NCBI GenBank assembly: GCA_013397795.1
Contig: VZTJ01004517.1
Span: 56,653-120,652, forward strand
DNA: 64,000 nt
Direction of reading: 5' to 3'
Origin: Orthonyx spaldingii
Taxonomy: Eukaryota; Chordata; Aves; Passeriformes; Orthonychidae
The notes under the pieces are model-generated. The model worked only from the letters and a program-made list of their open reading frames with translations. It was not told where the DNA came from and did not search any database. A program made the position numbers and the translations under genes. How positions within the stretch are numbered: position 1 is the first letter of the stretch; each line of letters begins with the position of its first letter. Shown here in pieces: positions 46,601 through 58,260 of this stretch.

Positions 46601-48059
46601 TAAAAGGTTTTACCTTAATGGGTTGTAATGAATGTAAAGATATGCAAAACTATTAGGCAAACAAATCCAGGTGAGATGAATTAGAGTAAATTAAAATATT
46701 GCTCAAAAATTTCAAAATTTCCTGAGTTATCAGTTAAGTTTGATAAAATCTAACTCTAGCCCTGAAAATCAACAAGAGTGAAATTTTACACTCAATTAAA
46801 ATTTTGCAAACTTCATAATTTTAGAGGAATTCCTTCAACTTGGTAGAGTCCACATAGAAATTGGTGTAGGAGGCTCACTCATACTGTCTCTTCCCTTCTA
46901 GTGCAGTCACTATAACTCCAGAAACAGCCCACATCTTCCTGTTTATGCTTTTTTCAAAAAGCCCAGTCATTTAAAAGCCTAATCATTTTCCAAGCTGGTT
47001 GTTGCTACCGGTAGTAAAATTGCATGTTTGCTGTGCATCAAAGCAGAAAACCCAAACCTAGCCTTCTTTTATAACTATTTCTTTAGTCAGAAAAAAGTCT
47101 TACACCCTGTAATCAGGGGTGAATATTATATAAAGACTAATTACTTCCACAAAGTAAGGAAGAGGACATGAATGGGACACTCTAGAGAATTTTATCTCAA
47201 AAGCACCTATAGCACTTTCTATATTAAGATTGTTTTTTTCAAAGCATCTTAAGAGGGCTCATGTGATGAGCCTGGTGAGGAGAATTCACATATATACATG
47301 GGGGATGGGAGAAGATATGCACTAACTTCAAAACTAAACTTTAAAACTCATATACTTTAACTTCAAAACTACAGCAATTAGTTGCTAAATTATATTATGC
47401 TTGCAAAATGCTGCAACTCACGTTTTGTTTGACCTTGTCCCTTGGTTTTGCTCTACATCTGCAACTGGTGACAGTCTCTTCCATGCTCCCCAAACAATCC
47501 TAGGCTACAGCCTTGTTACTCTAATTCCTCTGCACTGTTTTTTTTTTTTTTTTTCCATTTCATTCTCTAGCTCTGGCAATCTTTTCCCTGTGAGGGCTAC
47601 ATCACTTCACTGTAGTCAAGTTAGGCTTCTCAGTCTTCTTCCCATCTGTGGGACCAGCAATTAGAGCCTTGGAAGCTTGAAAGAAGGGTGGTTCTCTCTG
47701 TCTGAGCTTTGCACCACAGTGCCCCAGGCAGCAAAGGAAGGGCAGGGTGAATTTTATCCAGTGCCTAAAGCCCAGAGATGGCCTGTGCTCCTAACAGGAG
47801 GTGCCTGCAGGATTTGCCTTTTGATCAAATTCCAGTCATGCTCTATTGATGTCTGGCAAATTTAACATGCTGTGAATTTAGAAATTATCTGGTGAAAACA
47901 GGAAGATAACCAACAGCAGAAGACTCTTCCTATAAAGACTTTTAAAATTCTTGCCCCAAAACTACAAATGTATTAACGTTTCTCCATTCATGGTATTGAA
48001 TGTTCAATACTCATTCCCATGCTCACGCAGAATCAGCCAAAGAAATTTGCCCAGAATTA
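43691..48059. other. No recognised gene
   Basis: Includes a T17 run at 47538-47554. Frames of up to 96 codons at 45806-46096 are low-complexity or lack motifs. A well-formed but non-coding splice-site pair near 44430-44520 is noted under rejected items. Confidence 0.4.
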
Positions 48060-48800
48060 TATACATTTGTGTTTGGAATATCTTCATGAATGGAGCCTCC
48101 ACAACATCTTTCACACTAAAGAAATGTTTTCATATGTTGAGCTGGAATTTCATGTTTCAATTTTGTGCCTACCAGTTTCTTCTCCTCTCAGTGGACACTA
48201 GTTAGAAGAGCTTGACTCCCTTTTGACTCCCTTCATTACCTCCATTCACATATGTATTCACATGGATAAGGTCCTCTTTTTCCAGCTGAATATTCTCAGC
48301 TTTCATGGCCTATTTTTGTATGCAAGATACTCCCTTAATCATCTTAGTGGCCTTTCTTTGGCCTCACTTCAGTAAGTCCATGTCTCTTCTCAAGTCCATG
48401 TCCAGTTTCTCTGGAGTGCCAGCACCAGACCTGGCACTCCAGATGTCTCTTCTCAGTGCTGAACAGAGAAGAATCACCTCTCCCCACCTGCTCTCAGTGC
48501 ACTTTCTAGTGCAGTGCAGGCTGGTGTTGGCTGTCTTTGCCACAGGGACACACTGGCTCAAGGTCACTTGCTTGTCCACCCTGACCCCAGGTCCTTCCTT
48601 CAGAGCTGCTTTCCAACCAGTCATTGTTCAGCCTGTCCATGTGCCTGGGGTTACTCCTCCCCTGATGCAGGACTTTGCATTTCCTTTTACTGAACTTCTC
48701 AAGATTTCTGTCAGCTCATTTCTCCACCTGTCCAGGTCCCACTGAATGGCAGCACACTCAGGCTGGTCTATTATCCCCTCTTCCCAGTTTTGTTTTTTGT
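48060..48800 (-). mobile_element. Old CR1 LINE with ORF2 C-terminal region
   Basis: Antisense CR1 landmarks follow in order: AATGGAGCCTCCACAACATC, GCTGGAATTTCATGTTTCAA TTTTGTGCC, ATAAGGTCCTCTTTTTCCAG C, GGCACTCCAGATGTCTC, ACAGAGAAGAATCACCTCTC, TGTCCACCCTGACCCCAGGT CC, CTGGGGTTACTCCTCCCCTG ATGCAGGAC and GTCCAGGTCCCACTGAATGG CAGCACA. These span the end of the reverse transcriptase down to the 3' untranslated part. All frames are broken. The 3' tail is missing, and divergence is high compared with 13421 or 31787. Confidence 0.85.
48410..48443. repeat. Perfect 13-bp inverted repeat (hairpin)
   Basis: TCTGGAGTGCCAG (48410-48422) and CTGGCACTCCAGA (48431-48443) are exact reverse complements, with an 8-nt loop. 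It lies inside the old CR1, where the usual sequence (GGGGGCTCCAGACCTGG) is not palindromic. Confidence 0.9.
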
Positions 48801-49410
48801 TGTTCATTAGGCACCAAACAGGAAGCTTCTCCATCAGAAATAGCCAGGCTGTGTCAGGTGAAATTTAAAAGAGGGAGGTCATCTGGAAGGAAAAAGACAG
48901 CATGGAAAACTTCCACCCAAACTATTAACAGTCTGAAAAATTTTAAGCAGCTGAAAATACAACAGGAAGTATCAGGGTCGCCACTATTACCACTGGAGCT
49001 ATCAGCTCCATTTGTCATATCTTGATCGTTGCCACTGGCAGAGGCAGCCAAGACAGAGCTCAGCACACCCCCACACTGAGTTCCACCAGTCGTCTTACAC
49101 CGAGCCTGAAAAAATGGGAAAAGCATAATTGAAATGTGCAGCATCTTGGAACAGATGGTCTTTTTGTCCAGACATTTCTAATCTTTGATGCTTTTCCCTC
49201 TTCTCTCACTATCTATTTTTTGCCGTGGAAGGCAACAAGACATGTGAAAATTTAATGTAATATTATGACATGCCATGCACAGAGAGCCCCAAAGTATTAA
49301 AACGACACATTCATTCACATTCATCAGCTCTGCCTTGCTAATTTTAAGTATTCAATCAATGAGGTAATTTATCCCTCTCTGAAGAGGTGACTCTTAAAAG
49401 AAATTTTTAG
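48801..49410. other. Sequence between two CR1s with one exon-like block
   Basis: The 610 bp are not repeat-like. The exon-like segment at 48991-49105 is given separately. Confidence 0.4.
48991..49105 (-). other. Exon-like 115-nt segment, gene unknown
   Basis: On the minus strand the acceptor-like CTTTTCCCATTTTTTCAG leads into an open frame that includes SSVLAASASGNDQDMTNG. A donor-like GTAATAG follows at 48990. The frame stays open past that donor through a Ser/Gly/Asp-rich run (SGNSGDPDTS). CpG is dense here (four within about 150 bp) in a CpG-poor region, as in many exons. The protein is not recognised. A fragment of a processed pseudogene or chance are real alternatives, and the donor is weak. 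Confidence 0.22.
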
Positions 49411-49670
49411 AATCATAGAATCATTTAGGTTGGAAAAGACCTTTAAGATCATTGAGTCCAGCTGTTAATGCCGCACTGCCAAGTCCACCACCAAACCCCG
49501 TACCAAGTGCCACATCTACGTGTCTTTCAAATACCTCCAGGGATGGTGGCTCCACCACTTCCCTGGGCAGCCTGTTCCAATACTTGACAACCCTTTCCCT
49601 AAAGAAATTTTTCCAAATATCCAATATAAACCTCCCTCAATGCAACTTGAAGCCATTTCATCTCAAACTA
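49411..49670 (-). mobile_element. CR1 LINE, 3' end
   Basis: AATCATAGAATCATTTAGGT TGGAAAAGACC, GTTAATGCCGCACTGCCAAG, CTCCAGGGATGGTGGCTCCA and GGGCAGCCTGTTCCAATACT belong to the CR1 subfamily whose sense 3' end reads AGGTCTTTTCCAACCTAAAT GATTC. The minus frame reads WNRLPREVVEPPSLEVF, the usual ORF2 C-terminus. Good preservation suggests a younger copy than its neighbour at 48060. Confidence 0.93.
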
Positions 49671-52600
49671 TGCCTGCGAGGAGGGGATTTCTAATGAAAG
49701 ATGGATGTGCTTCATCCAGCAGTTAAGCCTTGAACAAAATACACCAGAAGGTTAAACAAAGTGCTTCAGAAACTTAAGGAAGTGCTGAGTTGGCTTTGAG
49801 ATGTGGCTTAAAAGGGAGTAATGGCACCACAGCTGATCTGACTGCTGTGCACTACTGCCTCATGTTGGAAAGGCCCAAGAGACTTCTGCCTGAAGCACAA
49901 AGACAAGGCAGAACGTTCTCATAAAAATGCTCAAAGTTTATTATGCTTTAAAGAGAAATCTCCCATTTTGCTGTTGGGTATATAATTCTTGCAAAGAAAT
50001 CAACAAACTCAGATTGTACTTTAAATCACTTTTCACTTACTCCCAAACAGACTCTTAAAATCTGCTGATAAATATGAAAGGAGAAACTGATTTTTTTTCC
50101 CCACAAGAATGGTGTCTGGAGCTTGTGTTTTACAAAGGAGTCACAACTGAAGCATAGCAAATTGTGAGGAAATTATGTCTCTTTTACGCAGCACTGATTA
50201 TTTGTGTCTGTGTGTGTACGTATTATGTATGTCTGTGCTGCTACTGCTCTCTTTCAGCTGGTTTGAGAGTATTCTCTGTGCCCCTTCATCTGCCTTCTGT
50301 GCCCCTTCATATGCATCTGAAACAGAAAACCCCATTTAAGCTCAAAGAAGGATTAGAGTATGCCTTTCCCTGGCAAGTCTGTCAGTAACAGCAGCATAAA
50401 GGTAGGGATACAAACCCAGGAATGCCAGATCTGTTTTCTTCCAAAAGACCAGCAGGAAAGTGTGAAAAAAAACTCGTAAAGTTGGGGAAAAAAGGAAAAA
50501 AAAAAAATTAATGGGAAGCCTTGTGTTACATCAGTGTCTGTCCATTACCTGTTCCAGGAGAGTCAGAACTGACTGATAAGACACAGCCTTGTGAGAAGGC
50601 TGAATAAATAGTGATGGTCACAGCTGTAGGTCTTTTATTTGCAGCACAAAGCTATGGAGTGATGGAGTATCAGCTTCTTTAACTGGTTAAACTATTTGAA
50701 AGGTTTGTTTTTCCTGATATAGGTAAATAGTCTCATCTAACAGTGGCATTAATAAAGTAGGGATATTAGGGTTTGGATACTATATTGACAAAACCAAGAC
50801 TGCAGGGCTGGAATCCTACTATTGGAAAGATGAAATCATTTCCATGGTAACAGTGAATAAATTGTTCTGTGAAAAAGAAAGAGAGAAAGGAGTGTGACTC
50901 AAACCAGAACTGCTCAATCCATCTCATAAGTGAAATAAAAAGCCTGTAACATTTTAAGCAGAAGAAGACAAAAATACAGCATATGGAAAGTGTCTTAATA
51001 AGCTTTCTTCAGAAAACTTACTACTTCTCTGTGTCTGTAATAGTCAATTTTTTCTTTTTTGAGTTTTATTCTTGAGTCTTTTAGTACATCATTCATCTTT
51101 CCTCTTCCTCTTCTCTTATACAATATTTGAGATAGTTGAGAAGGTAGGTTTTTTGGTTGATTTTGGGGGTTTGGGGGTTTTTTTTGTGGGAGGGGACCTT
51201 GAAAGGAACATCCTGAATTGGGGCATTAAGTCAGGTATATTTCATATCTTATTGATTTTAAAATTACAGCCATCCAAACCAAACAACTTATGACATTAGC
51301 ACTGATCCACTGCTGTAACCAGCTCAGCTGACCATTGCAGTGGTCACTTCATCTGCCTCTGAATTCATGTCAGCTGTCAGTGTTCAGCACTGCCACAAAG
51401 GGAATCAACTGGAGGGGAAAGAAAGTGTTAATGTAGCCTTTTCAGAGACGAACTTTCACTTAGACCCACAAAACACACAGATTTTGTCCCTGCTGGCCTG
51501 TTCTTACTATTTTATCATCTCTTGAATGTGATGTCTTTGGGTTAACAGGAACAATAAAGTGTTTTCCCACATAAGTTATCAGCATGAATTAAAAGGTTAA
51601 AAGAAAAGGAAAAATAAGTTTAAACTTTCTAAATGTATTTTAAATGTTGATCAGGTTCAAGTACGGGGAGGGTAATGAGAGATGCAAGGCAGGGAGTGTA
51701 TAATTTCTTTTTCCAAAGTACACTATTTTATCCTAAAATCTGTGTTCTCACATATAGCTAAATAGCAGCTTCATAAACAGTTTTCTTTCGTTGACTTTGT
51801 CTGGTTTGGTCTGAATTTCCAAATGAGTTCATATGACAACATATGCCACTAGAAACTGCATGAATTAGTGACCAGCTTAGTTTGATAATACGAGAATATA
51901 ATGTTTCCACTGATCTTTGATGATGTACCTTGATGCAATCAGACATCCACTATTTTCCTGGGTCCTTTCTCTGTTGTCCTTATAATACATTGTGGGTAGA
52001 GCATGTGATAGTGCAATTGTTCTTACTGTTTCCCACTTTGCTCCTGACCCTTTTCCATTTTCATTATTTATTTTTCCCTTTGTTTTTGTATTTTTCTATA
52101 GTCCCCCATCCCCCATTCTTTGTAGTCTCTGATTATAGATCTTGAAAATCCTGATAGATTTTAGTTTCTGAAATAATTTTAGGATTTTAATTCTGCAAGT
52201 GCAGAAAGATATGCAACAACTAGACCTTGTACAATACTCTAGATGTTCTTTCACAGTAAGCAGCTGCTGAGAGCACTTACTGTTCATTGCTGCTAAATTA
52301 AAACACAAACCACAAACACCTTGGCAAACCTTGAAATCCATAAACCTGAAAACGTCTCATAGCAATCAAATGCTCTTGAACCTTTCTTGCTAGAGTTTAT
52401 GTAACTATAGCATACTTAGTCTTGTTCATAAAGGATGTGAGCTCAAGTCTCTCTGTAAAACATTCCTGCCGTGTGTTTAGAAACTGAAAGATCCTGAAAT
52501 GGGCTGCACAAACCTCAGTCTGGGTGTGACTCCATAGACCTGCATGCAGACTTGCATAGTTCAAAAATTAATGCTGTAGAGCACAGGGCTCCTGATGTGG

Positions 52601-55600
52601 AGGAGTGGAGGGGATAAGAGTACCATCATATCCACAGGTTACAAGGGGAAGAAAGTGCTCTATAACATACACCATTACCTTTTTGAATGGCATTTTTTTC
52701 CAGCAAAAATTAAATTATAAGGAATAACTTGATTCCATACTGAGAGGTTTACCTGAAAATTTTGAAACTGTTTTGATGAGGATATATATTCCTTGTAGAT
52801 GTTGAAACAAAACCTCACCCTTCAGTTAACTTCTTAAATTATCAGATTATTTGACATATTATTAGAAACTGCTGCAGTATAGTGCAAGGATCATTAATTT
52901 CAAAGTCTTTCAGAAGTAGTTGTGATTTCCCAAAGGATCAAGCAATTTAGGAACTTGCCTCCCACTTTCAGAGGAAACAGGCGTATTATAGCCTTTGTTC
53001 CTTGACTTACAATGCCATGATGCTGTTTGCTACTTAAGCCATCCTTGGAAATGAAGCTTAAGCTCCATCATCTTTAGAGACTATGTCACTAAATCAATGT
53101 GTACATGCTCTTCCCATGGCTGCTGGGGTCCTGATAGAAGTTTGGCAGCTGGTCAAAAATGCCTGCACCCATATGGAAGAACGAGTACATTCTCTCCTGA
53201 CTGAGATATTACTGATAAAGGCACAGATCACATTTTGAGGAGGTGTGTCTCACCATTAATTGAGGCAGCATTCCAAATAAATAGTTTAAACCAAATGTTT
53301 TTTGGAGGACTAAAGTTAAGTAAGAGGAATGTAACTGCTAATCATTTTCTTCTGAGACTAAAATCCAGGGATCTTACCTAAACTACTGAGGCTGGTTTCT
53401 CTTCATTTATCAACATCCTCCCCTTGATTTGGTTACTTTTAATGCCTGTTTTCTATACGTTTAGCCACAGGGGCCTATAAGAAATGTGATGCATCATGTC
53501 ATCTCTGGGCAGAGACTGGCAGTATACAGCTTGCTTCGCTATACAGATCAGGGCAAGAAAACGTCATCTGCAAACCAAAACAATTGCTCAGAAGGGCATG
53601 ACAATGTGTTTCAACGGTCTCCTGTTTGGATATTGACTTTCACAGTACCTGTGAAAGCACATAAAGCATTTGGAGAATGAGGCAGGCATTGATTACCTTT
53701 CCACAGCTCTGCAGGTTGTCCACACAGCTATTCATCTTTTTTGGCAAAGGATTTGAGAGGGCTGTAGCAGGAACCTTTGGGGCTAGCCTGGCAATGTCAA
53801 ACCTGTACAGAGCTGAAAGGTACCAACAAGAAATGTTGAACTGGACATTTGTGTTTATTGATCTTAAATACCAAGTGCTGTGGGGGAAACCGCAATTTGT
53901 GAGATGCTGTAACTATTTCCTGCAGCTTCCCAGTTAAGAGCTCAGAGAGTCCTTGGACCTAGGTAAGAGCTCTGAGGTGCTGTATATTACTCCACTGTTG
54001 GTGGTGTAGCGAAAACACGTGGGTCACATCCCCCATGTTTGTGATGGCATCACCAAACCCTCACACAGCAAAGGCTTCAGGGTGTCAGGAGAAGAAATCT
54101 TTGCCAGGCCAGCAATGCAACTCACATGTGCTTTTCCCTGTGACATTGCTGCTGTCTCTCCTCTGCAGATTTCACCTTCTCTCAAAGGAACACCCGTGCA
54201 GACCACGTAGCTGCACCTGTGCTACCACGTTTACAGCTGAACATATTGTGATATCTTAGGTGTGCTAAAAAAGGGATAACTGCTTCTGGCATCTGCTGCT
54301 GCATAGGATGATGATACTCGGAGCAAGTAAGACTCCCAAGGAGTCAAATTCCCCATGCAGGCAGTAATGGACACACAGGCATGTACACATATACACAGCC
54401 CCCTGCACACCACAAACTACAAATTACAATTTTAAATTACCCTTTCCCACACAGGAGCCACCTAACTTATAACATTACTCACAATCCTGCCCCAGACAGT
54501 GACTGGTGGTCACTGATCACCTCACACGAGGTTAAAAAACATGTCAGAACACAGTGTGTGCTTCAAGGAATTTATACTCCTCCAAATAAGCTTCTCTGTC
54601 TTGTTTAAAAACAATCAGAATATACAACAGCGTACTGATGTGCCTTAGCCCAGAATCTGAAACGTACCAGTGAAAAAGTTTATTTGTACCCTTTTCCCAC
54701 CCTGGAGACTTCTTCCTGCTGCTGTCATTGTGTAATGAATAAGAAACACAACTGTTTGCAGTTCCACTTGCAAAGTTCAGCTCCAGCACCTGTGATCCCC
54801 ATGGAGCATGGGGAAGAGTAGGAATCTCATCAGATCTTTCAGTTCCTGTCCAGCTCCACTTGTAACCTTTAAAAAAATGCCTTGAGGTGCAATTAGGTGC
54901 TGTACAGTTTGCTTTGGTTTTGTTCTAAGTTGCCTGAGACCAGAGTGTAATAGACCTTCAGACTAGAGGGATGCATTAAGAACAAGTTTCTTGACCTTTT
55001 ATTCTCCTTGTAAATCATTTAATGGAGCAGACTTCTATTGAACTTCTTTAAGATACCAATGTCTGTTCTAAATCTTTGCACTATCATTTAAGTATCAATC
55101 AGATATGATTTAAAATTACTTTAAACTACTACAGACAGGGTCTTTAAAGGAAATCTGCAGTGTGGCACAAAATCTCTTGTAACCATTAGAAGATAATATA
55201 AGGACATGGCATTGGTAAGTTTCTTTGGAGGAAATGATGAATTTGTACATGAATGTAATCAGTTATTAGTAGTCACACAAGAATCTATTGCCTTTGTAGG
55301 GATGTGTAAGCAAAGGTAGGCATCAACGGGAAACCCACGAAGAGATTTGAAGTGACAAAAACTGCTGGAACAATATTTTATAACTACTCAGTGTCATATA
55401 TGCTTTCCCTTGGATGTTCCTATTAACCTTTCTTATCCAGGTGCTTCGCAGTATTTGAGGTTTCTCCATCACAGCTTTGCTGCAGTTAATCTTATGTGGT
55501 CATCATGATACTAAGGACTTACAGGGCTCAGAAGAGGATTTTGCAGAGATCAAAAAGTGAATCCTGCTGTAGCAGTAGCCACAAAAAAAGTAACAAAAGT

Positions 55601-55740
55601 TATGGGAATTCCAAGTACCCAGCATAGTATATTTGTTTTAATAGGGGTCACTAACCTTTCCTTGCAGTAATCTTGTACCTTTTTCTATCACAGGAACAAG
55701 GCCTCAAGCCTCTACATTAGGATAAAATTTGGCCCTCAGC
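49671..55740. other. Long AT-rich stretch without a recognised gene
   Basis: Seen inside: a duplicated CTGTGCCCCTTCAT phrase at 50275-50310, an A-run patch near 50467-50507, the G-rich site at 51165-51195 and a CA-rich patch near 54370-54415. Short frames such as 53486-53680 have no known domain. Confidence 0.4.
51165..51195 (+). other. G-quadruplex-capable G/T-rich motif
   Basis: Four G-runs (51165-51169, 51173-51177, 51188-51190, 51192-51195) are separated by 3, 10 and 1 nt. The 10-nt loop is longer than the classical limit of 7, so stability is uncertain. Confidence 0.5.
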
Positions 55741-55792
55741 AAAGCTGATCCTTTACTACAATTATCAAAGGTGATCCTTTACAGCAGTAATC
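55741..55792 (+). repeat. Two tandem copies of a 26-bp unit
   Basis: AAAGCTGATCCTTTACTACA ATTATC is followed directly by AAAGGTGATCCTTTACAGCA GTAATC, with five differences in 26. The divergence indicates an old duplication. Confidence 0.8.
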
Positions 55793-58053
55793 AGACCTGC
55801 AGCTACGACAGCTCAAAAAGGAGAATACAGAGATGACCTTTATGCCCCTTTAGCCTTGATTCACTCTGTGTCTGGGAAAAAAAAAAAGATTTCTACACTA
55901 AAATTAGACTTTTATTGGCCCTCTGTTCAGAGCTGAATTTCCCATCAGGCGATGGATCTCTAGGGATAGTGTCATATGACACTGATGTCCTGGTTTACCT
56001 TTTCTAAATAGGAAAATTTTTATCTGTATTTTAACTTTAACTGCATTTTAATTATCCCTTTGGATAATTGCTAGAGAAAGGCAACATGCCTTTTCCTTAG
56101 TCACTTCTCCAGTCTCTGGGAATATGAGGTGATACCAAATATAATATCAATTGCTTGTACTGAAGTTCAGAAGTTTGGAGGTAGTTCTAAAATTTATTAA
56201 AAACCAATATCAATTTTTTTTTTACCTAGGTGACCAAGACTGCACTTGGGTATCTTCAATTTTAAACTGAATTTTTACAAGAAACTTCAGGAAATCTTTT
56301 ATCTATCAAAATGTTCAAAAAGAATCACTCTAGCTTCACTGTCTTAACAAAGCAACCACTCAAGAATTCTAATGCTAGACTGCTGATTTTCTTCCATGCA
56401 GACTGATGAAGAACCTTAATGTTGTATTAACACCTTTTCAGTTTTTCAGCACTCATTGTGTCTGGGAAGAAAAAGAGATCCTGCCACTGCAATCTGCCCC
56501 AGAAATCCCCAGGGGTTTGGCAGGAGCAAAGCCTCCAGTCTCTGGTGGCCAGTTTTGGCAGTACCATGCAGACTCTTTTTGCTACAGCTCCAGTTGCGTT
56601 TAGCAGAAAACACTTCTTTGTTTTCATGCTGAATTTACAATGGTTCCAAAGCTTTTTCAATAAACCTGTCTGATTTTGGACACAGTCCTGAAACTTTTGT
56701 GCCTGAGGTTCTGTTGTGGTTTGTTGTCTGTAATGAATATTTGAGGAAAAAACCCACAAAACAGCTTGATACTCTGCTACTTTCAAGTTGAGGAACAGAT
56801 GGCAAAATAGTGAGATTATTCAATTTTAATTCTTCACATTTAATTTGTAGGCTAATGAATATTGAGCAGTGCTGGCTCAAGTAAGATGCAATGAATGTAC
56901 TTAATGGGGAAGACTGCTTGCAGGCAGTAAATACGTCTAACACAACCACAGGTCTCAAAGCTGCAATATTATGTATCTAACTGGCATATCTGTCTGTACA
57001 ATTTCTCTTTTTAGACATATGTACTTGCAGTATTTGAGAAGCATCAAATTATGTTTCATATACTGATCAGTATATTCCGTACGAAGGACTATTATCAACC
57101 TACATTGTGTCAACATCTGTATGTAGAGAACTGATAGAAGAAACTTTACTCATTTCCTTTGTCTCAACAGCCCTTGCACACATCTATCATTTTGTGAATA
57201 TAGCAAAATGGGTCTTCTGGGTTGCAAGTAGAAGCATCTTGTGGAGAACAAATGCTGTCAATGGCTGCTTTCTGGCTGTGATCCCTGAGCTCCACTTAGA
57301 TCAGGAGAGGAGCAGTGACCACATTCAGATTATGCTTTTGACACAAGCGTGGCCACTGATCTGACTTCAGACTGAACTGGGGTCAGCAACTAATTAGATA
57401 TTAGCCATAATTCCTATGGCATCTTTAATATTAGAAGTCCTTTCATGTGTGTGTTGTATCTTTCATTCAGGTGCTGCAATGTCTACCATGCATACATCAC
57501 CCTCAGCAACCTGGAGCTTTATATACTGAAATCAAAGGTGGGCAGTGCCACAGGCCTTGGTGCTGCTTGCAGCCTCAGCCACCCTGTGTGAGGCTGGTTC
57601 ATCTGGGTTGGCTTTGAAGATTTAAAAGATCTTGTTATGCTGAACTAATGCTTCTGCCACCAACTACACTGAGGTTCTTGAGGCTATTGTCTGTATATTG
57701 CTTCAGAGACTCTGGCACAGGGAGAGTTTCGTCACGGTACCTTGTAGTTTCAGCATACAGTGAAAGGCACTAGCCCAGAAATCCTTCTAAACATGATGGT
57801 AAGAGATGAGCCCCTCCAAGCTGTGATTCACTATGCCAAAGTAGAAGTGTCATAATGCCAAACTTCTTCCCTGCCTGCAATTAACTCTTTCCCCATGGCT
57901 GTGGAAGAGTCTGGAGTGTTAGCTGGACATTCAGTTTTTCAGTTGACTACAGCGAGGCCAGAAGCAGACAGAAAACAGTACCTCTGGGAATTTCTGACTG
58001 GTTCACTCACTATTGAGCACCCAGACATGAGGATGACATTATGATACCAAAAT
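55793..58053. other. No recognised gene
   Basis: Overlapping 107-119 codon minus frames at 56427-56958 and an 85-codon plus frame at 57107-57364 have no motif I know. An 18-bp palindrome is at 57058-57075. Confidence 0.4.
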
Positions 58054-58260
58054 ATGATGTCTAGGTTGGTGTTTTCCTGCATGCTCAGTGCTTTACTGTT
58101 CACTGTACTCCATGGAGATGTAAGAGCCCAGGAGGTGAGGCAATTCCTCTTCCACAGACATCATCTGCACCATTTTCTGGCCTCCCAGAAACAAGCTGGT
58201 AACAAGAGTTTAATTTGCTGTAGCAAGAGCTCAAACACCCAGTGCACACACAGATGTTGA
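58054..58260 (+). CDS. Hypothetical small secreted peptide ORF, or signal-peptide exon (68 codons)
   Basis: The frame starts with two Met codons and an Arg at residue 4. Residues 5-19 form a hydrophobic core (LVFSCMLSALLFTVL), followed by HGDVRA and QE. Val at -3 and Ala at -1 before Gln26 fit the signal-peptidase rule. The remainder is His/Arg/Gln-rich and has four Cys near the end (CC, C, C). A donor-like GAG|GTGAGG at 58132-58140 falls just after the predicted cleavage site, where many secreted-protein genes end their first coding exon. I do not recognise the protein. No promoter or partner exon was found, and chance is quite possible. Confidence 0.2.
   Translation: MMSRLVFSCMLSALLFTVLHGDVRAQEVRQFLFHRHHLHHFLASQKQAGNKSLICCSKSSNTQCTHRC

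Noticed and set aside
48305..48745. 146-codon plus frame
   Set aside because: It lies wholly within, and antisense to, the CR1 at 48060-48800.
50032..50070. Microexon-like 21-24 nt block on the minus strand before GTAAGTG
   Set aside because: Too short to judge from composition, and no supporting context was found.
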